A stretch of 64,000 nucleotides of DNA from Ochotona curzoniae (GCF_017591425.1 NW_024465777.1:2232001-2296000), one strand, 5' to 3'; positions 33,182 through 44,121 are shown, counted from the stretch's first letter. Numbers and translations: made by a program. The notes: generated from the letters alone by a model not told the origin.

Positions 33182-33534
33182 AACAGAAGTTTGTGCAGTA
33201 CTGAGTGAGCCCCTGTTGCATGTTTTATGGGCCTATGAAACAGCAGCATTGGGCCAGATGATCTCTAGGAGTTTGCTCAGGCATGATGTTCTGAAATTGG
33301 CAAAGTTGGGCCTCTTTCCTCCTGCCCATTGTGTCACCCTCTTCCCTAGGAGTCCACTGTCCCTTGTGACATGGACCAGGAATGCAGTGTCAGGAGGCCT
33401 GTGGCTCGGAGGCAGAGGCCTGGAGACTCCAGCTGTGCCTTCACCTCATCACAAAGAAGAGGGGAGGAGGATGAAGAGTGAGCACAGTGAGGGGGTCACA
33501 CGCCCCTCCACCCAGGGAGCACCAACCCTCTGAC
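33182..33534. other. unplaced sequence, no gene seen
   Basis: No repeat phrase or exon recognised. Confidence 0.3.
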
Positions 33535-33682
33535 GGGTTCTCTCAGTTGGGTGGCAGGGACCCAAGTACTTGAGTTTTCATTTGCTGCCTCCGATATGAG
33601 TGAGCAGGAAGCTGGACTCGAAGTAGAGGAGCCAGGACTAGAACCAACACTCGGATATGTGATGCGGTTGAACCCACATGGC
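33535..33682 (-). mobile_element. C-type SINE, minus strand, 5' part of element
   Basis: 'gggacccaagtacttgagtt' and 'gctggactcgaagtagagga' are the half nearest the SINE's own 5' end. The tail half is missing. Confidence 0.65.
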
Positions 33683-33839
33683 CACAGTTCCCGCTCCTGG
33701 ATTGCCTGTCCCAATCCCTCTTGCCCCTCTTTGTCTTTAGCTCTCTCTCTTGAGCTTTTGCCCTGTCCACACTGTGGAAGCTGCCTTTAAGGCAATGGAG
33801 GCCCTCACGCTGGGAATCTTCGGTGTTCTCCCATCAGTG

Positions 33840-34380
33840 GGTACCTAGCCAGGCAGCTCAGCCTCCTCCCTGCCCACCTCCTCCATTCCTTCTAAGTCCC
33901 ATACCTCCTTCCTTCTCCTCCCACCCCATGGAGCCCTCCGCAGTATCCTTTGCACATCTCTCATCATCCTGAATTCCTGGTGTGGGAGCACCTAGCAGCC
34001 AGCACTGGGACCTCACCCCCTTTCTGGCTCCCCGCTGGACTCACAGCCCAGACCCCCATCCCCACATGGGTGACAGGAGAGTCCAGCAGGAAACCTTCTC
34101 TCCATCCCTCCACAACTTGACCTCCACGGCTCTGCCTCCAAACCTGCCTCTCCCCGAGTCCTCCCATCTCGCCAGAAGGTTGAGGCCCAGGGTGCTCATC
34201 CTAGACTCCTCTTTCCTGCACCCACGTGGGACCCATCCCCAATTCCCCAGCTCTGCCCAGCTGTCCCTGGCCTGTCCTCGCCCTCTTACCTCTACCACCC
34301 ACATTCAGGCACCAGCTTGGACCTCCCTCTGGGGCTCTGTGCCTCGATCACGGAAGCATGTTGCTCTCCATAGAGGACAG
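33840..34380 (+). mobile_element. L2 LINE fragment (probable)
   Basis: C/T-rich text with 'ctcatcctagactcctcttt' and similar phrases follows L2 order. The 5' boundary is uncertain. Confidence 0.45.
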
Positions 34381-34402
34381 TGCCATTAGAAAATAGAGTG
34401 TC

Positions 34403-34736
34403 GGGCCCGGCGGCGTGGTCTAGTGGCTAAAGTCCTCCCCTTGAATGCGCCAGGATCCCACATGGGCGCCGGTTCTAATCCCGGCAGCTCCACTTCCCAT
34501 CCAGCTCCCTGCTTGTGGCCTGGGAAAGCAGTCAAGGACGGCCCAAAGCTTTGGGACCCTGCACCCGTGTGGGATACCTGGAAGAAGTTCCTGGATCCTG
34601 GCTCTGGGTCGGCATAGCATCGGCCGTTGCGCTCACTTGGGGAGTGAATCACCGGACAGAAGATCTTCCTCTCTGTCTCTCCTCCTCTCTGTATATCTGA
34701 CTTTGCAATAAAATAAATAAATCTTAAAAAAAAAAA
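34403..34736 (+). mobile_element. C-type SINE, plus strand, young, full length
   Basis: It opens 'gggcccggcggcgtggtcta' and ends 'gcaataaaataaataaatct' plus an A/G-rich tail to about 34753. It is one of the best type copies in the window. Confidence 0.95.
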
Positions 34737-34841
34737 GAAAAAGAAAAAAAAAATAAAGTGTCAAATTCCTTCACCCCTCCACTCAGAAAAATCCCAACAA
34801 CTTTCTGTGTTCTAGAAGGAGCTGTGTGTGTCTCTTATTTC

Positions 34842-35012
34842 TTTTTTTAAAAGACATTTGTTTATTTGGAAGGCAGAGATACAGGGGGAGAGGGAGAGAC
34901 AGAGAAAGAGAGAAAAATCTTCCCTCTGCTGATTCACACCCTGCAAATGGCCACTATGGCCAGAACTTCAGGCAGAAGCCCGGAGCTTCATGAAGGTCTC
35001 CGTCCCCCATGC
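34842..35012 (-). mobile_element. C-type SINE, minus strand, truncated
   Basis: 'ggaaggcagagatacagggg' and 'ctgctgattcacaccctgca' to 'cttcatgaaggtctcc'. Confidence 0.75.
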
Positions 35013-35458
35013 CATGCTCTAGCTCTGTCTTCTGCTTTTCCCTTCAGAGCGCTCGGTGATCACTCTGCAGCTTTCCTTTCATCCGTCTCTCATGTGATGC
35101 TCCTGCTGGGTCAGCTCCACGAAGTTCAGCCTCGGCCGCGTGGTCCACGGCATTGCTTGGCTCACCCGGTAGGGGCTGAACAAGTAAGTAACTAAACAGT
35201 GTCTGAGTAACTGCAAGCCGCTCCTTGGAGCCTCCTGTGGCATTCTGCTTAAGGATTCAACAGATATGTTGGAGGCCATTTGATTATGTGCGACCCTAAA
35301 ACCTGGCTCCCTAGGAAGATGACTTCCATGTGTGTCACGGCCCCTCCCTCGCTCAGTCTGCAAAGGCAGGGCGAAAGAACTCACCGCCATTTGCTGGCGT
35401 CCACCCTCTGCCCGCTACTGAGCGAACATCTGAGATGTAAACAGTCAAAATCAGAAGG
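35013..35458. other. unplaced sequence
   Basis: No repeat or exon recognised. A weak CTCF-like CCAGCAAATGGCGG (minus strand) lies at 35384-35397. Confidence 0.3.
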
Positions 35459-35705
35459 TCGGAGTGGCCTTGAGTCTAGTGGGTAAACCGCCCCTGTTCC
35501 ACTTCGGTTCCAGTCCCGGCCCTGGCTTGTGATTTTGGCTGTTGGCCACTGCAGTCACTCAAAGACTGCCTTGATAGCGCAGGTAACAGGGTTTTTGCTC
35601 TCATGGGAGACCTGGCTTCAGCTCAGCCCAGCTATTGCAGTAAAGCAGCAAATGAGAGCTTGCTCTCTCTCTGCCTCTCCATGAAATAGTAATGATTTTT
35701 CTGAA
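35459..35705 (+). mobile_element. C-type SINE, plus strand, old
   Basis: 'gtctagtgggtaaaccgccc' and 'catgggagacctggcttcag' to 'ctgcctctccatgaaatag'. Confidence 0.7.
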
Positions 35706-36069
35706 AAGTAGAAGATCATCTCTGGTGAGAGAGGTAGAGATGAAGATTTCAGCATGTAATTGCCCCAAGAGAAAGACTGTCAGCGTGGAGTGGGTCCCTT
35801 GAGTGGCCCAGGCTCCAGAGGTGGAGGGGGCGCTGGAGTAGCCTTGGGGAAGGATTGGACCCATCTGCTGCCCCCCAGCCTGGGAAATCACTCTCAGGGA
35901 GTAGTCACAGGAAGGCAAAAAGACAGAGATGCCCCTTGAACATCACAGCAATGCCCAAGCCCGCGGGGAGCACGGCAAGTCTATGAGACAGACCCCCGCA
36001 GGGGGCACCAAGGAGCCATTGGACATGACGTGATGGGAACACAGTGAAACTTCAGGTGTTTGCAATGTA

Positions 36070-36192
36070 TAAGGGTGTTCAAAACTTCCAGGGAAACAAT
36101 TAGATGATGAGATTATTTTGGTGCATGTTCAAAGCCAGGAATGGGTTGTTTTTGTATAATACATATTTCCATGATCTTTTTAGGAAAGCCCA
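36070..36192. mobile_element. mariner-like MITE (MARNA type)
   Basis: A 123-base unit bounded by imperfect inverted ends: aagggtgttcaaaacttcca on the left and, on the minus strand, gggctttcctaaaaagatca on the right, each followed by a GGAAA. Internal 'gattattttggtgca' fits the mammalian MARNA-type element. A TA dinucleotide occurs at each edge. Confidence 0.55.
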
Positions 36193-36214
36193 CATATGCA
36201 CAGATTTTAATTTT

Positions 36215-36553
36215 TTTAAGACATTATCATTTTTTTTTAATGGAAAGGCAGATTTACAGAGAGAAGGAGAGGCAGAGAGAAAGATCTTCTGTCTGCTGGT
36301 TCACTTCTCAGATGGCCACAAGAGATGGAGCTGAGCTGATCCAAAGCCAGGTGCCAGGAAGTTCTCCAGGTCTCCCATGCAGGCACAAGCTCCCAAGGGT
36401 CCCAAAGCTTTGAGCCATCCTTCACTGCTCTCCCAGGCCACATGCAGGGAGCTGGAAGGGAAGTGGAGCAGCTGCGATACAAACTGGTACCCATATGGGA
36501 TCCTAGTACATGCAAGGCAAGGACATTAGCCACTAGGCTACTGCACCAGGCCC
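36215..36553 (-). mobile_element. C-type SINE, minus strand
   Basis: 'ggaaaggcagatttacagag' to 'taggctactgcaccaggccc'. Full length. Confidence 0.92.
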
Positions 36554-36589
36554 AAATTTTTACTTTTTTATCTCAAAACAGACCTAGTT

Positions 36590-36855
36590 TAAAAAAAAGT
36601 TTATGTATTTAATTTAGTTAAAAGGCATATCAACACAGAGGCCTTTGATTCACTGGTTCGCTCTTTAAATACTTGTAATAGCCAGAGCTGGGTTAGGCCA
36701 ATGTCCAGGGACTGCATCTGGTCTCCCACGCTGCCTCCCGGGGTGCCCATCGGCAGGAAGCTGGCTGGGAGTGGAGACAGGCTTCAATTGCAGGGCTCTG
36801 ACATGGATGCAGGTCCTCCAAGTGGGGGTTGAAGTGACTGCACCACAGTGTCCAT
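36590..36855 (-). mobile_element. C-type SINE, minus strand, old
   Basis: 'aaaaggcatatcaacacaga' and 'ggttcgctctttaaatact' to 'gaagtgactgcaccacagtg'. Confidence 0.8.
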
Positions 36856-36872
36856 CTCCAAATCCTCTTCAA

Positions 36873-36912
36873 ATCCCATTTTCCACGAGCATTCGGAAGT
36901 ATCCTGTATGAT
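36873..36912. mobile_element. mariner-like end, second copy
   Basis: 'cccattttccacgagcattc' + 'ggaagtatcctgtat' resembles the right inverted end of the MARNA-type element. Either a second fragment or the separated half of the 36.07-kb element. Confidence 0.4.
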
Positions 36913-36980
36913 GAAGTGAAAGCGTATAAAACAAAGAACAGGTTGCAGAACCTGTAAAATATGACACCAGCATTGTATAT

Positions 36981-36981
<1 letters not shown>

Positions 36982-37021
<40 letters not shown>
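36982..37021. repeat. (TG)n microsatellite
   Basis: About 20 uninterrupted GT units. Confidence 0.99.
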
Positions 37022-37023
<2 letters not shown>

Positions 37024-37077
37024 GAGACCTAGGAAGATATTCAGAAAGAGATCTTCAATATGCTGGGATATTTTATA

Positions 37078-37330
37078 CTATTTTTCCAAAATGTATTTTA
37101 GAAGTAGAGACCCTGAAAGGGAGAGCTTCCAGCCACTAGTTCATTCCCTAAGTGCCTTGGCTGGCCAGAACTAGGTCAAGGTCAGGAGCCTGAGAGGTGA
37201 GCCAGGTCTCCCACAGGGGTGGCAGGAAGTTAACCCCCATCACCACTGCCTCCCAAGGTCTGCCTCAGCTGGAGTCAGGAGCCGGAGCTGGATGCCACCC
37301 TAGGCATTCAACAGGGGCAGGGACGTCCTG
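37078..37330 (-). mobile_element. C-type SINE, minus strand, old
   Basis: 'agtagagaccctgaaaggga', 'ctagttcattccctaagtgc' and later 'ggagccggagctggatgcca' mark a degraded copy. Confidence 0.65.
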
Positions 37331-37468
37331 ACTGTGGCCCTGGGTGTTCCAAGCGTGGCCATGTCTGGGGTGAAATGCTGGGAGGCTGTGAACGCTTCTC
37401 AGAACACTCTCTCCCCATCTGTGTGTTTGAAAATCACAGGAGAGCAGTTGCAAGCAATGTAGATGCAG

Positions 37469-37815
37469 TCCTGGCATGAGAGCCTAGCGGCTAAATCCTT
37501 GCCTTGCATGCTCCGGGATCCCATATGTTTGCCAGTGTGTGTCCTGGCACCTCCACTTCCCATCCAGCTCCCTGTTTGTGGCCTGGGAAAGCAGTAGAGG
37601 ACAACCCAAAGCCTTGGGACTCCGTACCCACATGGGAAACCAGGAAAAACTCTTCAAGTTCCGGACACTCTACTTCCGGTCCAGTTTCCTGCTCATGTGC
37701 CTAGGGAGGTGGCCAAATGCTTGGGCCCCTGCTGCCCGTGCAGCTGGCGACCAGATGGAGGTCTCACCTCTTGTCTTCACCTGGGTTCAGCTCCAACTGT
37801 TGTGGCTATATATTT
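37469..37815 (+). mobile_element. chimeric C-type SINE (two bodies)
   Basis: A young-type 5' body (37469 to about 37662, 'gctaaatccttgccttgcat') passes straight into an older-type body that repeats its own middle ('cctgctcatgtgcctaggga', 'gcttgggcccctgctgcccg') and runs to about 37810. The two drug-like halves overlap in consensus position. Confidence 0.65.
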
Positions 37816-37909
37816 CAAAAACTATTCCAGAAAAGAGGTACTTTGAGAAGCGAAAAACCAAGTCCTAAAACAGAATTAACTCATGTTTTTTTTTTTTTTA
37901 AACAAAAAG

Positions 37910-38236
37910 AGGGCCTGGCATAGTATCATAGTGGCTGAGGTCCTTGCCTTCAATGTGACAGGATCCCATATGGGCACCAGTTCATATCCAGCTCCCTGCT
38001 TGTGGCCTGGGAAAGCAGTAGAGGATGGCCCAAAGCTTTGGGAGCCTGCACCCACGTATGGGAGAACCAGAAAAAGCTTCTGGCTCCTGGCTTTGGAACG
38101 GCTCAGCTCCAATTGTTGTGGCCACTTGGGGAGTGAATCAGTGGATCAGTGGATAGAAAATCTCTCTCTCTCTCTCTCTCTCTCTGTACATCTGACTTTT
38201 GAATGGAAATAAATAAATCTTTTTTAAAAAAAAGAG
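37910..38236 (+). mobile_element. C-type SINE, plus strand, with (TC)n
   Basis: 'gggcctggcatagtatcata' to 'aataaataaatctttttta'. Its pyrimidine block has grown into (TC)n at 38161-38185, and 'tggatcag' is duplicated just before it. Confidence 0.92.
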
Positions 38237-38239
38237 AGA

Positions 38240-39098
38240 AGAAAACAACACATATCACATACAGAAAAACGGGGCATACTCACAGCATAATATTTGCAGT
38301 GGTTTTCTTTGGCAAATGGCATTTGGCGAGTTTTTTTTTTCCTTCCATTGGCTTATTTACATATCAGATATTTCCCTTGTCCAACTGGATGGCCATGATG
38401 GAGGTGTCTTCCCCACAGAGCACTGATGGTTGCTGGGAACCTGCCGTGTGAGCCTGCAGAATGGAGTGGTCCAATGTCGTTTATTTTGGGGGGGGGGTGA
38501 CCCTTAAGGGCAGCACAGGTCAAGTTTGTGCCAGGAGGGCAGAGGAGCTGCCCCGAGCCCTGTTTGCCTCCAGGTTCTGCCCTGGTAGCCTGCAGAACCT
38601 AGCTGGATCCCAAAGAGGGACAACAAATGCCAGGGCCTTGGGCAAAGCCAGGTGCCACCCCAGCCAGGGCTGCTGCTGCCAATCTCACGCCTCCTGTCTG
38701 AGTCTCTCTTCTATCCCACCAAGAAGAGGGGCACCCAGCTGGAACAGAGCCCTGCTTTGAGAACGCCTCCTCGGGTGGCCCCTACAAAGATGCCAGCAGA
38801 CCCCAAGGCTTACAGGCACCTCCTCCTCCTTTCCAAGTGCTGGGTGTGGGGACAGCTTGGGTCCAGGCACCAGACTGGAAAGTCATGGGGTCAGGACACA
38901 GGGGGTCTGGGTTTGATTGCCAGCTCCACAACCCACCACTCAGCTCCCCCGAGTCTCTTGTTTTCTTTTAAACTATGGGATGCTGGCGCAGCCCCCACAA
39001 CCCACCAGGGCTGGGAGTGAATGACGTAGGCGAGCAACACCAGGCTCATCATTGATCCAGTATGGATGGATCTTCTAGCACCACATGGCGTTGTCTCT
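38240..39098. other. unplaced sequence, no gene seen
   Basis: A run of 10 G starts near 38488. No repeat or exon recognised in the GC-rich part (38500-38900). Confidence 0.3.
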
Positions 39099-39099
39099 T

Positions 39100-39372
39100 T
39101 AATTTTTTCAAGATTTATTTTTTGTTGGAAAGGCAGATCTACAGAAAGATTTCTGTCCACTAATTCACTCCCCAAGTGGCCACAACAGACGGAGCTGAGC
39201 CGATCCGAAGCCAGGAGCCTGGAGCCTCTTCTGGGTGTCCTGCATGAGTACAGGGTCCCAAAGCTTTGAGCCGTCCTCCACTCCTTTCCCAGGCCACAAG
39301 CAGGGAGCCGGATGGAAAGCGAAGCAGCCGGGATTAGAACTAGAGCCCACATGCAATGCCACAGGGTGGTTA
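39100..39372 (-). mobile_element. C-type SINE, minus strand
   Basis: 'gttggaaaggcagatctaca' to 'gcccacatgcaatgccacag'. Part of the pyrimidine-block complement is missing. Confidence 0.88.
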
Positions 39373-40294
39373 TTGCAGTGGCTCCAGCCCATGCTCTTTA
39401 AACTCTGTTACAATAGCAACCCTATAAAGAACAGGAAGAAATTTCAATCATTTGTTCAGCTCCAGATGCCGGGAGGTTAGTCAGATTACAGACACTGACC
39501 CACCATCGACTGTGGCTTTGCCCTTTGGGGCCCTGGCAGGGGAGAAGAGGGGCCCTCAGAGAGACCCGGAAGGAAATGGCTGGACTCTATCCAGCAGTTC
39601 CACTGGCTCATATCAGGCATCTAGGTCCCAGGGGATCAGGACTTCCAGGGATGCCACCCTCAGGAAAGCCTCAGAGGAAGTGGGGAAGCAGATACCCATC
39701 ACACAGCCACTGGTAGGCAATTATAGACTAATGGGAACTGAGAAGAGGAAGCCCGGGTGTGAGGAAGATGTGTCGTGGGCGGCTTTGGAGCTGGACCTGG
39801 TCAGCGTGGGAAGGAGCAGCTGGAGCGGTGACCAGGCAAGGACTGCAAGTGCAAAGCGGGCAGAACGCAGGGGCAAGCGGAAGGGACTCGCTATGCAGAA
39901 CGGGGCAGAGCCCAGGGTCCTGGGAACCCTGCTGGGGACCCACCCCCACCCCCAGAAGGGCTGCAGGAGAGGGGCAGTGGGAGCAGGTGGCTGCTTGGCC
40001 CCTGGTGGGACCCAGGCAGTGCTGGGAGCTGCCTGGGTGGTGACGGGACACGACTTGGTGTCGCATTGTCCAGGGACCAGGATGGTGCGAGTAAGAGGAT
40101 GGGGGCGGACAGAGAAAGGTCTGACTTAAGCCGGCTGCAGGGCGAGGGTGGGCCTCCCAGCATGGAGCCCTCCTGGGCTTCGACAGGTGCGCGGGAGCGC
40201 CTCCAGTGGACAGAGAGGGGAAGACAGCTCAAACCTGGATCCAGGCTCAAATTGTGATCCCCTGGCAGCTTCCTGCATGAGGCCGGGCGCTGAG
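39373..40294. other. unplaced sequence, perhaps old L2
   Basis: 'ggactgcaagtgcaaagcgg' near 39840 loosely recalls a reversed L2 interior. A 225-codon plus-strand frame (39452-40129) has no recognised domain and is not called. Confidence 0.3.
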
Positions 40295-40372
40295 ATGGCT
40301 CCTATCTACAGATGGGGCAGCTGAGGCCCAGGAAGGCCCACCTCTGGCCCTGAGTCCCAGCCAGGCCGATTC
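40295..40372 (-). mobile_element. MIR SINE fragment
   Basis: 'cctatctacagatggggcag' + 'ctgaggcccagga' is a minus-strand MIR core. Confidence 0.6.
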
Positions 40373-41303
40373 CAGACCTGCCTTTACTGTCCTTGGGGTC
40401 TGAGGAGTCCACCTCTGCGGGCGTTAGAGGATGGGAAGGGGTGGAGGCTAAGACTGCTGTGAGCACTCCACACCAGGGCTGCTTGCAAGTGGGGTTGCGC
40501 GTGGGAGGTGTGCGGTGGTGAGAGGTCATATTAAGAGCAAGCTTGGGACGGGAGACTGAGGCAGGGGTGGGGTAGGGCACACGTGGCTGGCAGGTTGTGG
40601 GTGGGAGCCTTGGCGAAAGCGATGATGCTACGGCAATTGCCAAGTCGTTCAGCTCGCTGACTGGGGGCCAGGCACACCCAGAAGCAAAGCAGAGGAGCTG
40701 GCCCGGAGAAGCCAGGACGGCGGCTGGGGAGGGGGGAAGGAGGTGGAGATGCTGTGGTGGGGCAGGTGGCAGCGTGCAGGGGGCCAAGGGGTAATCAGCG
40801 TGGCACCTGGGCCAAGGCAAAATTAAAGATGCAGGATTCGGCAAATCAAATCCCGGAGGCCGCATGGTCAAGCTGCTGAGAGCCGCGGCGTGGGTGTTAA
40901 GATCCATCCGTGATGCCTCCATGAGGTTCTGAATTGCAATCACAGAAAGGATCAGTATCAATTGTTCTAGAAAAGTCACGGGTCAAGGAGGGAAGAACCT
41001 TCCAGAAAGAGGGCAGAAGACACAAGGAAAACCCAGGGAGCTGGCAGGAGGTCGCTCAGACCCAGAAGGTCGCTCGGCCTCTTGCTGACCTGTGCCCAGT
41101 GATGTAGGTACTTCTGCCTCCTGGAGTAGCCACCCCCACACTTGACTGTCGGGGGAACCGAGGCTAGGAGGGGCAAATGACATCGCCCAGTCCGGATCTG
41201 TGGGCTCCAAAGCTTGGGCTTTAAGGAGCGCCCTAGGTTTGTCTGGAGTCCAGAGTCGCTAGTCCAGGAGAGGAAGGCAGCCGGAGGCACCGGCGATTCC
41301 ACG
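40373..41303. other. unplaced G-rich sequence
   Basis: The 225-codon minus-strand frame at 40302-40979 overlaps the MIR and has no recognised domain. A weak MIR-like phrase sits at about 41145-41195. Confidence 0.3.
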
Positions 41304-41317
41304 GCGCCATCTGCTGG
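41304..41317 (-). promoter_or_regulatory. CTCF-type core motif
   Basis: The minus strand reads CCAGCAGATGGCGC, a full match to the CTCF core CCASYAGRKGGCRS. It lies in unplaced sequence outside any SINE. Confidence 0.55.
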
Positions 41318-41529
41318 CCGACCGGTGGAGCTGCGCTGGCCGTGGGCAGGTGCCCATTGCCAATGTTAGGCTACGTTCCCCTCTGCCCTCTACTTGGCCA
41401 GGTCTCCTCCAGGCGATCCTAGTAGGTGGGAATTCATGGCCCAGAGAAGGAGAGGGTGGGCGGTCAGTGCAGAGAACACACACGGCTGAACAGCCACATG
41501 GGGTCACCTCTCTGAAGGGTGGTCCTTGG

Positions 41530-41765
41530 GAGCATCTGATGGCTCACTCCCCAGGTGGCCACAGCAGGGCTATCCAAGCCACAGGCACAGCCTGAAGCTT
41601 CTTCCAGGTCTCCCATATTGGTGCAGGAGCCCAACACTCGAGCCAGCCTCTGCTGCTTTCCCAGGTGTGGATCAGAAATGGAGCCTCGGGGACTTGAGCC
41701 AGTGCCCATATGTGATGCCGGCAATGCAGGTGGTGGCTCTGCACACTACACCACAGTGTCAGCCC
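41530..41765 (-). mobile_element. C-type SINE, minus strand, truncated
   Basis: It begins at 'ctgatggctcactccccagg' without the T-rich head and runs to 'ctacaccacagtgtcagccc', so the SINE's 3' tail is missing. Confidence 0.85.
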
Positions 41766-42504
41766 CACCACTGGACATCTTACCTGCTAGACCAATGACT
41801 ATCCCTGAAGCATCCCTGGGAACAGGAGCAAGGACACAGGAAGCACTCCTATTGCTCACATCTGGGTGTTGGCCGGCTTAGAGACAGCGACAGCGGGGAG
41901 AGTGAGTCACCCACGCCCCTCAGCTGGCACTGCCAGAACACACGCCAGAAGCTGCCAGGACTTGCCACCACAACCACGAAGCCTGGAGTGGGAGCAGTCC
42001 TGAAGCCCTATGCACACTCACATCTTCCTCACTATGAGCCTACAAGGCACTGTGCCTGGTTGACCATAAGGGGATTGGCCCTTGGCACTGGCACTGGAGT
42101 CTATGTGGCACAACGCCCTGTGAGCTTTGCCTCACGACTAGCTCAGTGCAGTGCCTCATGACCACCCACGAGAGCCAGGCCACATATCCAGACTGCGAAG
42201 GAGGCCTGGGAGGTTCCCATGCACACTCTGCACCATCACTGTGGGGCGGGGGCGAGGGGCACACAGTGATGCCATCATTGCATGACTCCCAGATGGGAAG
42301 AGAGAACCAGAGGATAGAGAGAGGAAGGGGGACCAGCCAGGGAAGTCACAGTTCCTGGAAGATGAGCGGTTTCAGGCTGAGCACGGTTGTGAAGGGTCGG
42401 TAGTGTGGGGAACACTGCAAGGAGGAGGAATCACAGGCTCTGGGAGGGAGTCGCATGATGGCAGCATGAGGAGGAGAGGCAGGGGCAGACTTTAGTGGTT
42501 GGGA
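41766..42504. other. unplaced sequence, no gene seen
   Basis: No repeat or exon recognised. Confidence 0.3.
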
Positions 42505-42703
42505 TTCTGCGTCTGTCCCTAGATGTGACACATGGCTCTGGCTCCTGGCTGCAGCTCCCTGCCAGTGCAGACCCTGGGAGGCGGCAGTGAGGGCTCAGGT
42601 GATGGAGCAGCTGTCAGTCACCTGGGAGACACAGCCAAGCACTGCTTGCATCCGGGGTGTGGACCAGCACCGGGGTCCTTCTCGCTCTCTGTGTTCTGCA
42701 GAG
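42505..42703 (+). mobile_element. C-type SINE remnants, plus strand
   Basis: 'gctccctgccagtgcagacc' + 'ctgggaggcggcagtgaggg' and 'gtcacctgggagacacagcc' fit an old, rearranged copy. Confidence 0.5.
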
Positions 42704-42761
42704 CAGCAGGTGGCACAGATGTCTCCAGGAATCAGGATGCTTCACCCTAAGAGGAAGGAGC

Positions 42762-42940
42762 AGGAGTGGGCACTTACCCCAGCAGTTAAGATACCTACAT
42801 CCTGGAGCCATGCTGTAGTGTAGCAGTCAAAGCCACTTCACCGGCATCCTGTGTGGGTGCAGGTTCAAGTCCTGGCGGCTCCACTTCCAACCCAGCTCTC
42901 TGCTGAAGACCTGAGAATGCAGTGGAAAATGGACTCACCC
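42762..42940 (+). mobile_element. two stacked C-type SINE 5' fragments
   Basis: 'gggcacttaccccagcagtt' + 'aagatacctacatcctggag' is one head. 'tgctgtagtgtagcagtcaa' starts a second, which runs to 'gaatgcagtggaaaatgg'. Confidence 0.6.
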
Positions 42941-43089
42941 CACCCCTACTGAGGACATGCCTTCCCCCAGAGCACCATGAGTGTCTGTCCCCACCCCAGT
43001 CCCTTCTGGGAGAGATCTTCTGCAGCCTGCCCCGACCAGGGACACAGCACATGTCCCCACAGCTTAGGGCCAGGGACCTAAGAAAAAGA

Positions 43090-43200
43090 GCACCTTATAT
43101 TCAAATCCTAGTTCCGCAGCGTGGTCTTGTGTCCTGTCACTTCCTAGACCCTCAAGTTTCTTATCCAAGCAATGGGAAAATATCACAAACACACAAATAC
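43090..43200 (+). mobile_element. MIR SINE fragment
   Basis: 'attcaaatcctagttccgca' + 'gcgtggtcttgtgtcctgtc' and 'tatccaagcaatgggaaaat' follow the plus-strand MIR. Confidence 0.6.
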
Positions 43201-43383
43201 ACACACACACCTCCCCACCGACAGGGAAGGCAGCAGACTATCTGCCATAGGTCCTCCTATTCTCCCACCTGCTCAGACCACCTCCTCAGCACCTTCCAAG
43301 GCGCTCCCATCACCTACAGCGCAGTCACAAAGGCAAGAACCAAAGCCCCAGTCTCCAGGTCTAACTCTTTTTAAAAATTAAGA

Positions 43384-43664
43384 GGCGGGCCCCAGCGGCA
43401 TGGTCTAGCGGCTAAAGTCCTCACCTTGAACGCACCTTGGGAAAGCAGTCGAGGATGACCCAAAGTCTTGGGACCCCGCACCCATGTGGATACCCAGAAG
43501 AAGTTCCTGGATCCTGGCTTCGGATTGGCATAGTTTCGGCCGTTGCGCTCACTTGGGGAGTTGAATCATCAGACGGAATATCTTCCTCTCTGTCTCTCCT
43601 CCTCTCTGTATATCTGACTTTCCAATAAATAAATAAAATCTTAAAAAAATAAATAAATAAAAAG
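43384..43664 (+). mobile_element. young C-type SINE with internal deletion
   Basis: 'cgggccccagcggcatggtc' + 'tagcggctaaagtcctcacc' jumps from 'gaacgcacc' straight to 'ttgggaaagcagtcgagga'. About 70 bases of the body are missing. The rest is intact to an AAATAAATA tail. Confidence 0.9.
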
Positions 43665-43856
43665 AGGCTGAGTTAGAGAGAGACAGGCAAGAGGCAGGGG
43701 CCTTTCCGTCCGCTGATTCACTCTCCAAATGGCCACAAAAGCAGGAGCTGGGCTGAGCTGCAGCCAGGAGCTTCCACATGTGGGGGCAGGGGCCTGAGCC
43801 CGTGAGCCATCGCCTGCTGCTTTCCGGGTGTTCATTAGCAGGATCCCAGCTCTGAC
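43665..43856 (-). mobile_element. C-type SINE, minus strand, old
   Basis: 'agagagacaggcaagaggca' to 'tgctttccgggtgttcatta'. Tail-to-tail with the previous SINE. Confidence 0.75.
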
Positions 43857-43929
43857 TCTATGAAGAACCAAAAGCCATGCTTAAAACAAAAACAAAACAG
43901 AGAGAGGACAGGAGGATGCAGAGAATTAG

Positions 43930-44121
43930 GCTGTGCCTGATTAGGCCTGTCCCACACTGGAACTGCACGCTGAGGCCTGACTGCTCTGTTTCTGAGCCCA
44001 CTTCCTGCTAAAGTGGCATGAGTCCATCCATGGGGGAAGCCAGGCTGGAGCTCCCAGTTTCCTGGCTCAGCCCTGGCTGTTACGGGCATTTGGGAAGTGG
44101 GCCCCAGTGGACAGATCTCTG

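Noticed and set aside
33009..33221. Histidine-run protein on the minus strand
   Set aside because: Direct translation of the GAT/GGT microsatellite.
34423..34700. Recurrent 60-100 codon frames of the 'MAWESSQG...' type across the window
   Set aside because: They recur wherever a C-type SINE lies and are SINE translations, not a gene family.
35384..35397. CCAGCAAATGGCGG (minus strand) as a CTCF site
   Set aside because: One core position disagrees with the consensus; kept only as a note in the surrounding entry.
39452..40129. 225-codon plus-strand open frame
   Set aside because: Begins just after a SINE, composition is Gly/Arg-rich as expected of G-rich noncoding DNA, no motif seen.
40302..40979. 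225-codon minus-strand open frame
   Set aside because: Overlaps a MIR and C-rich text; Pro/Ser/Leu-rich translation without domain.
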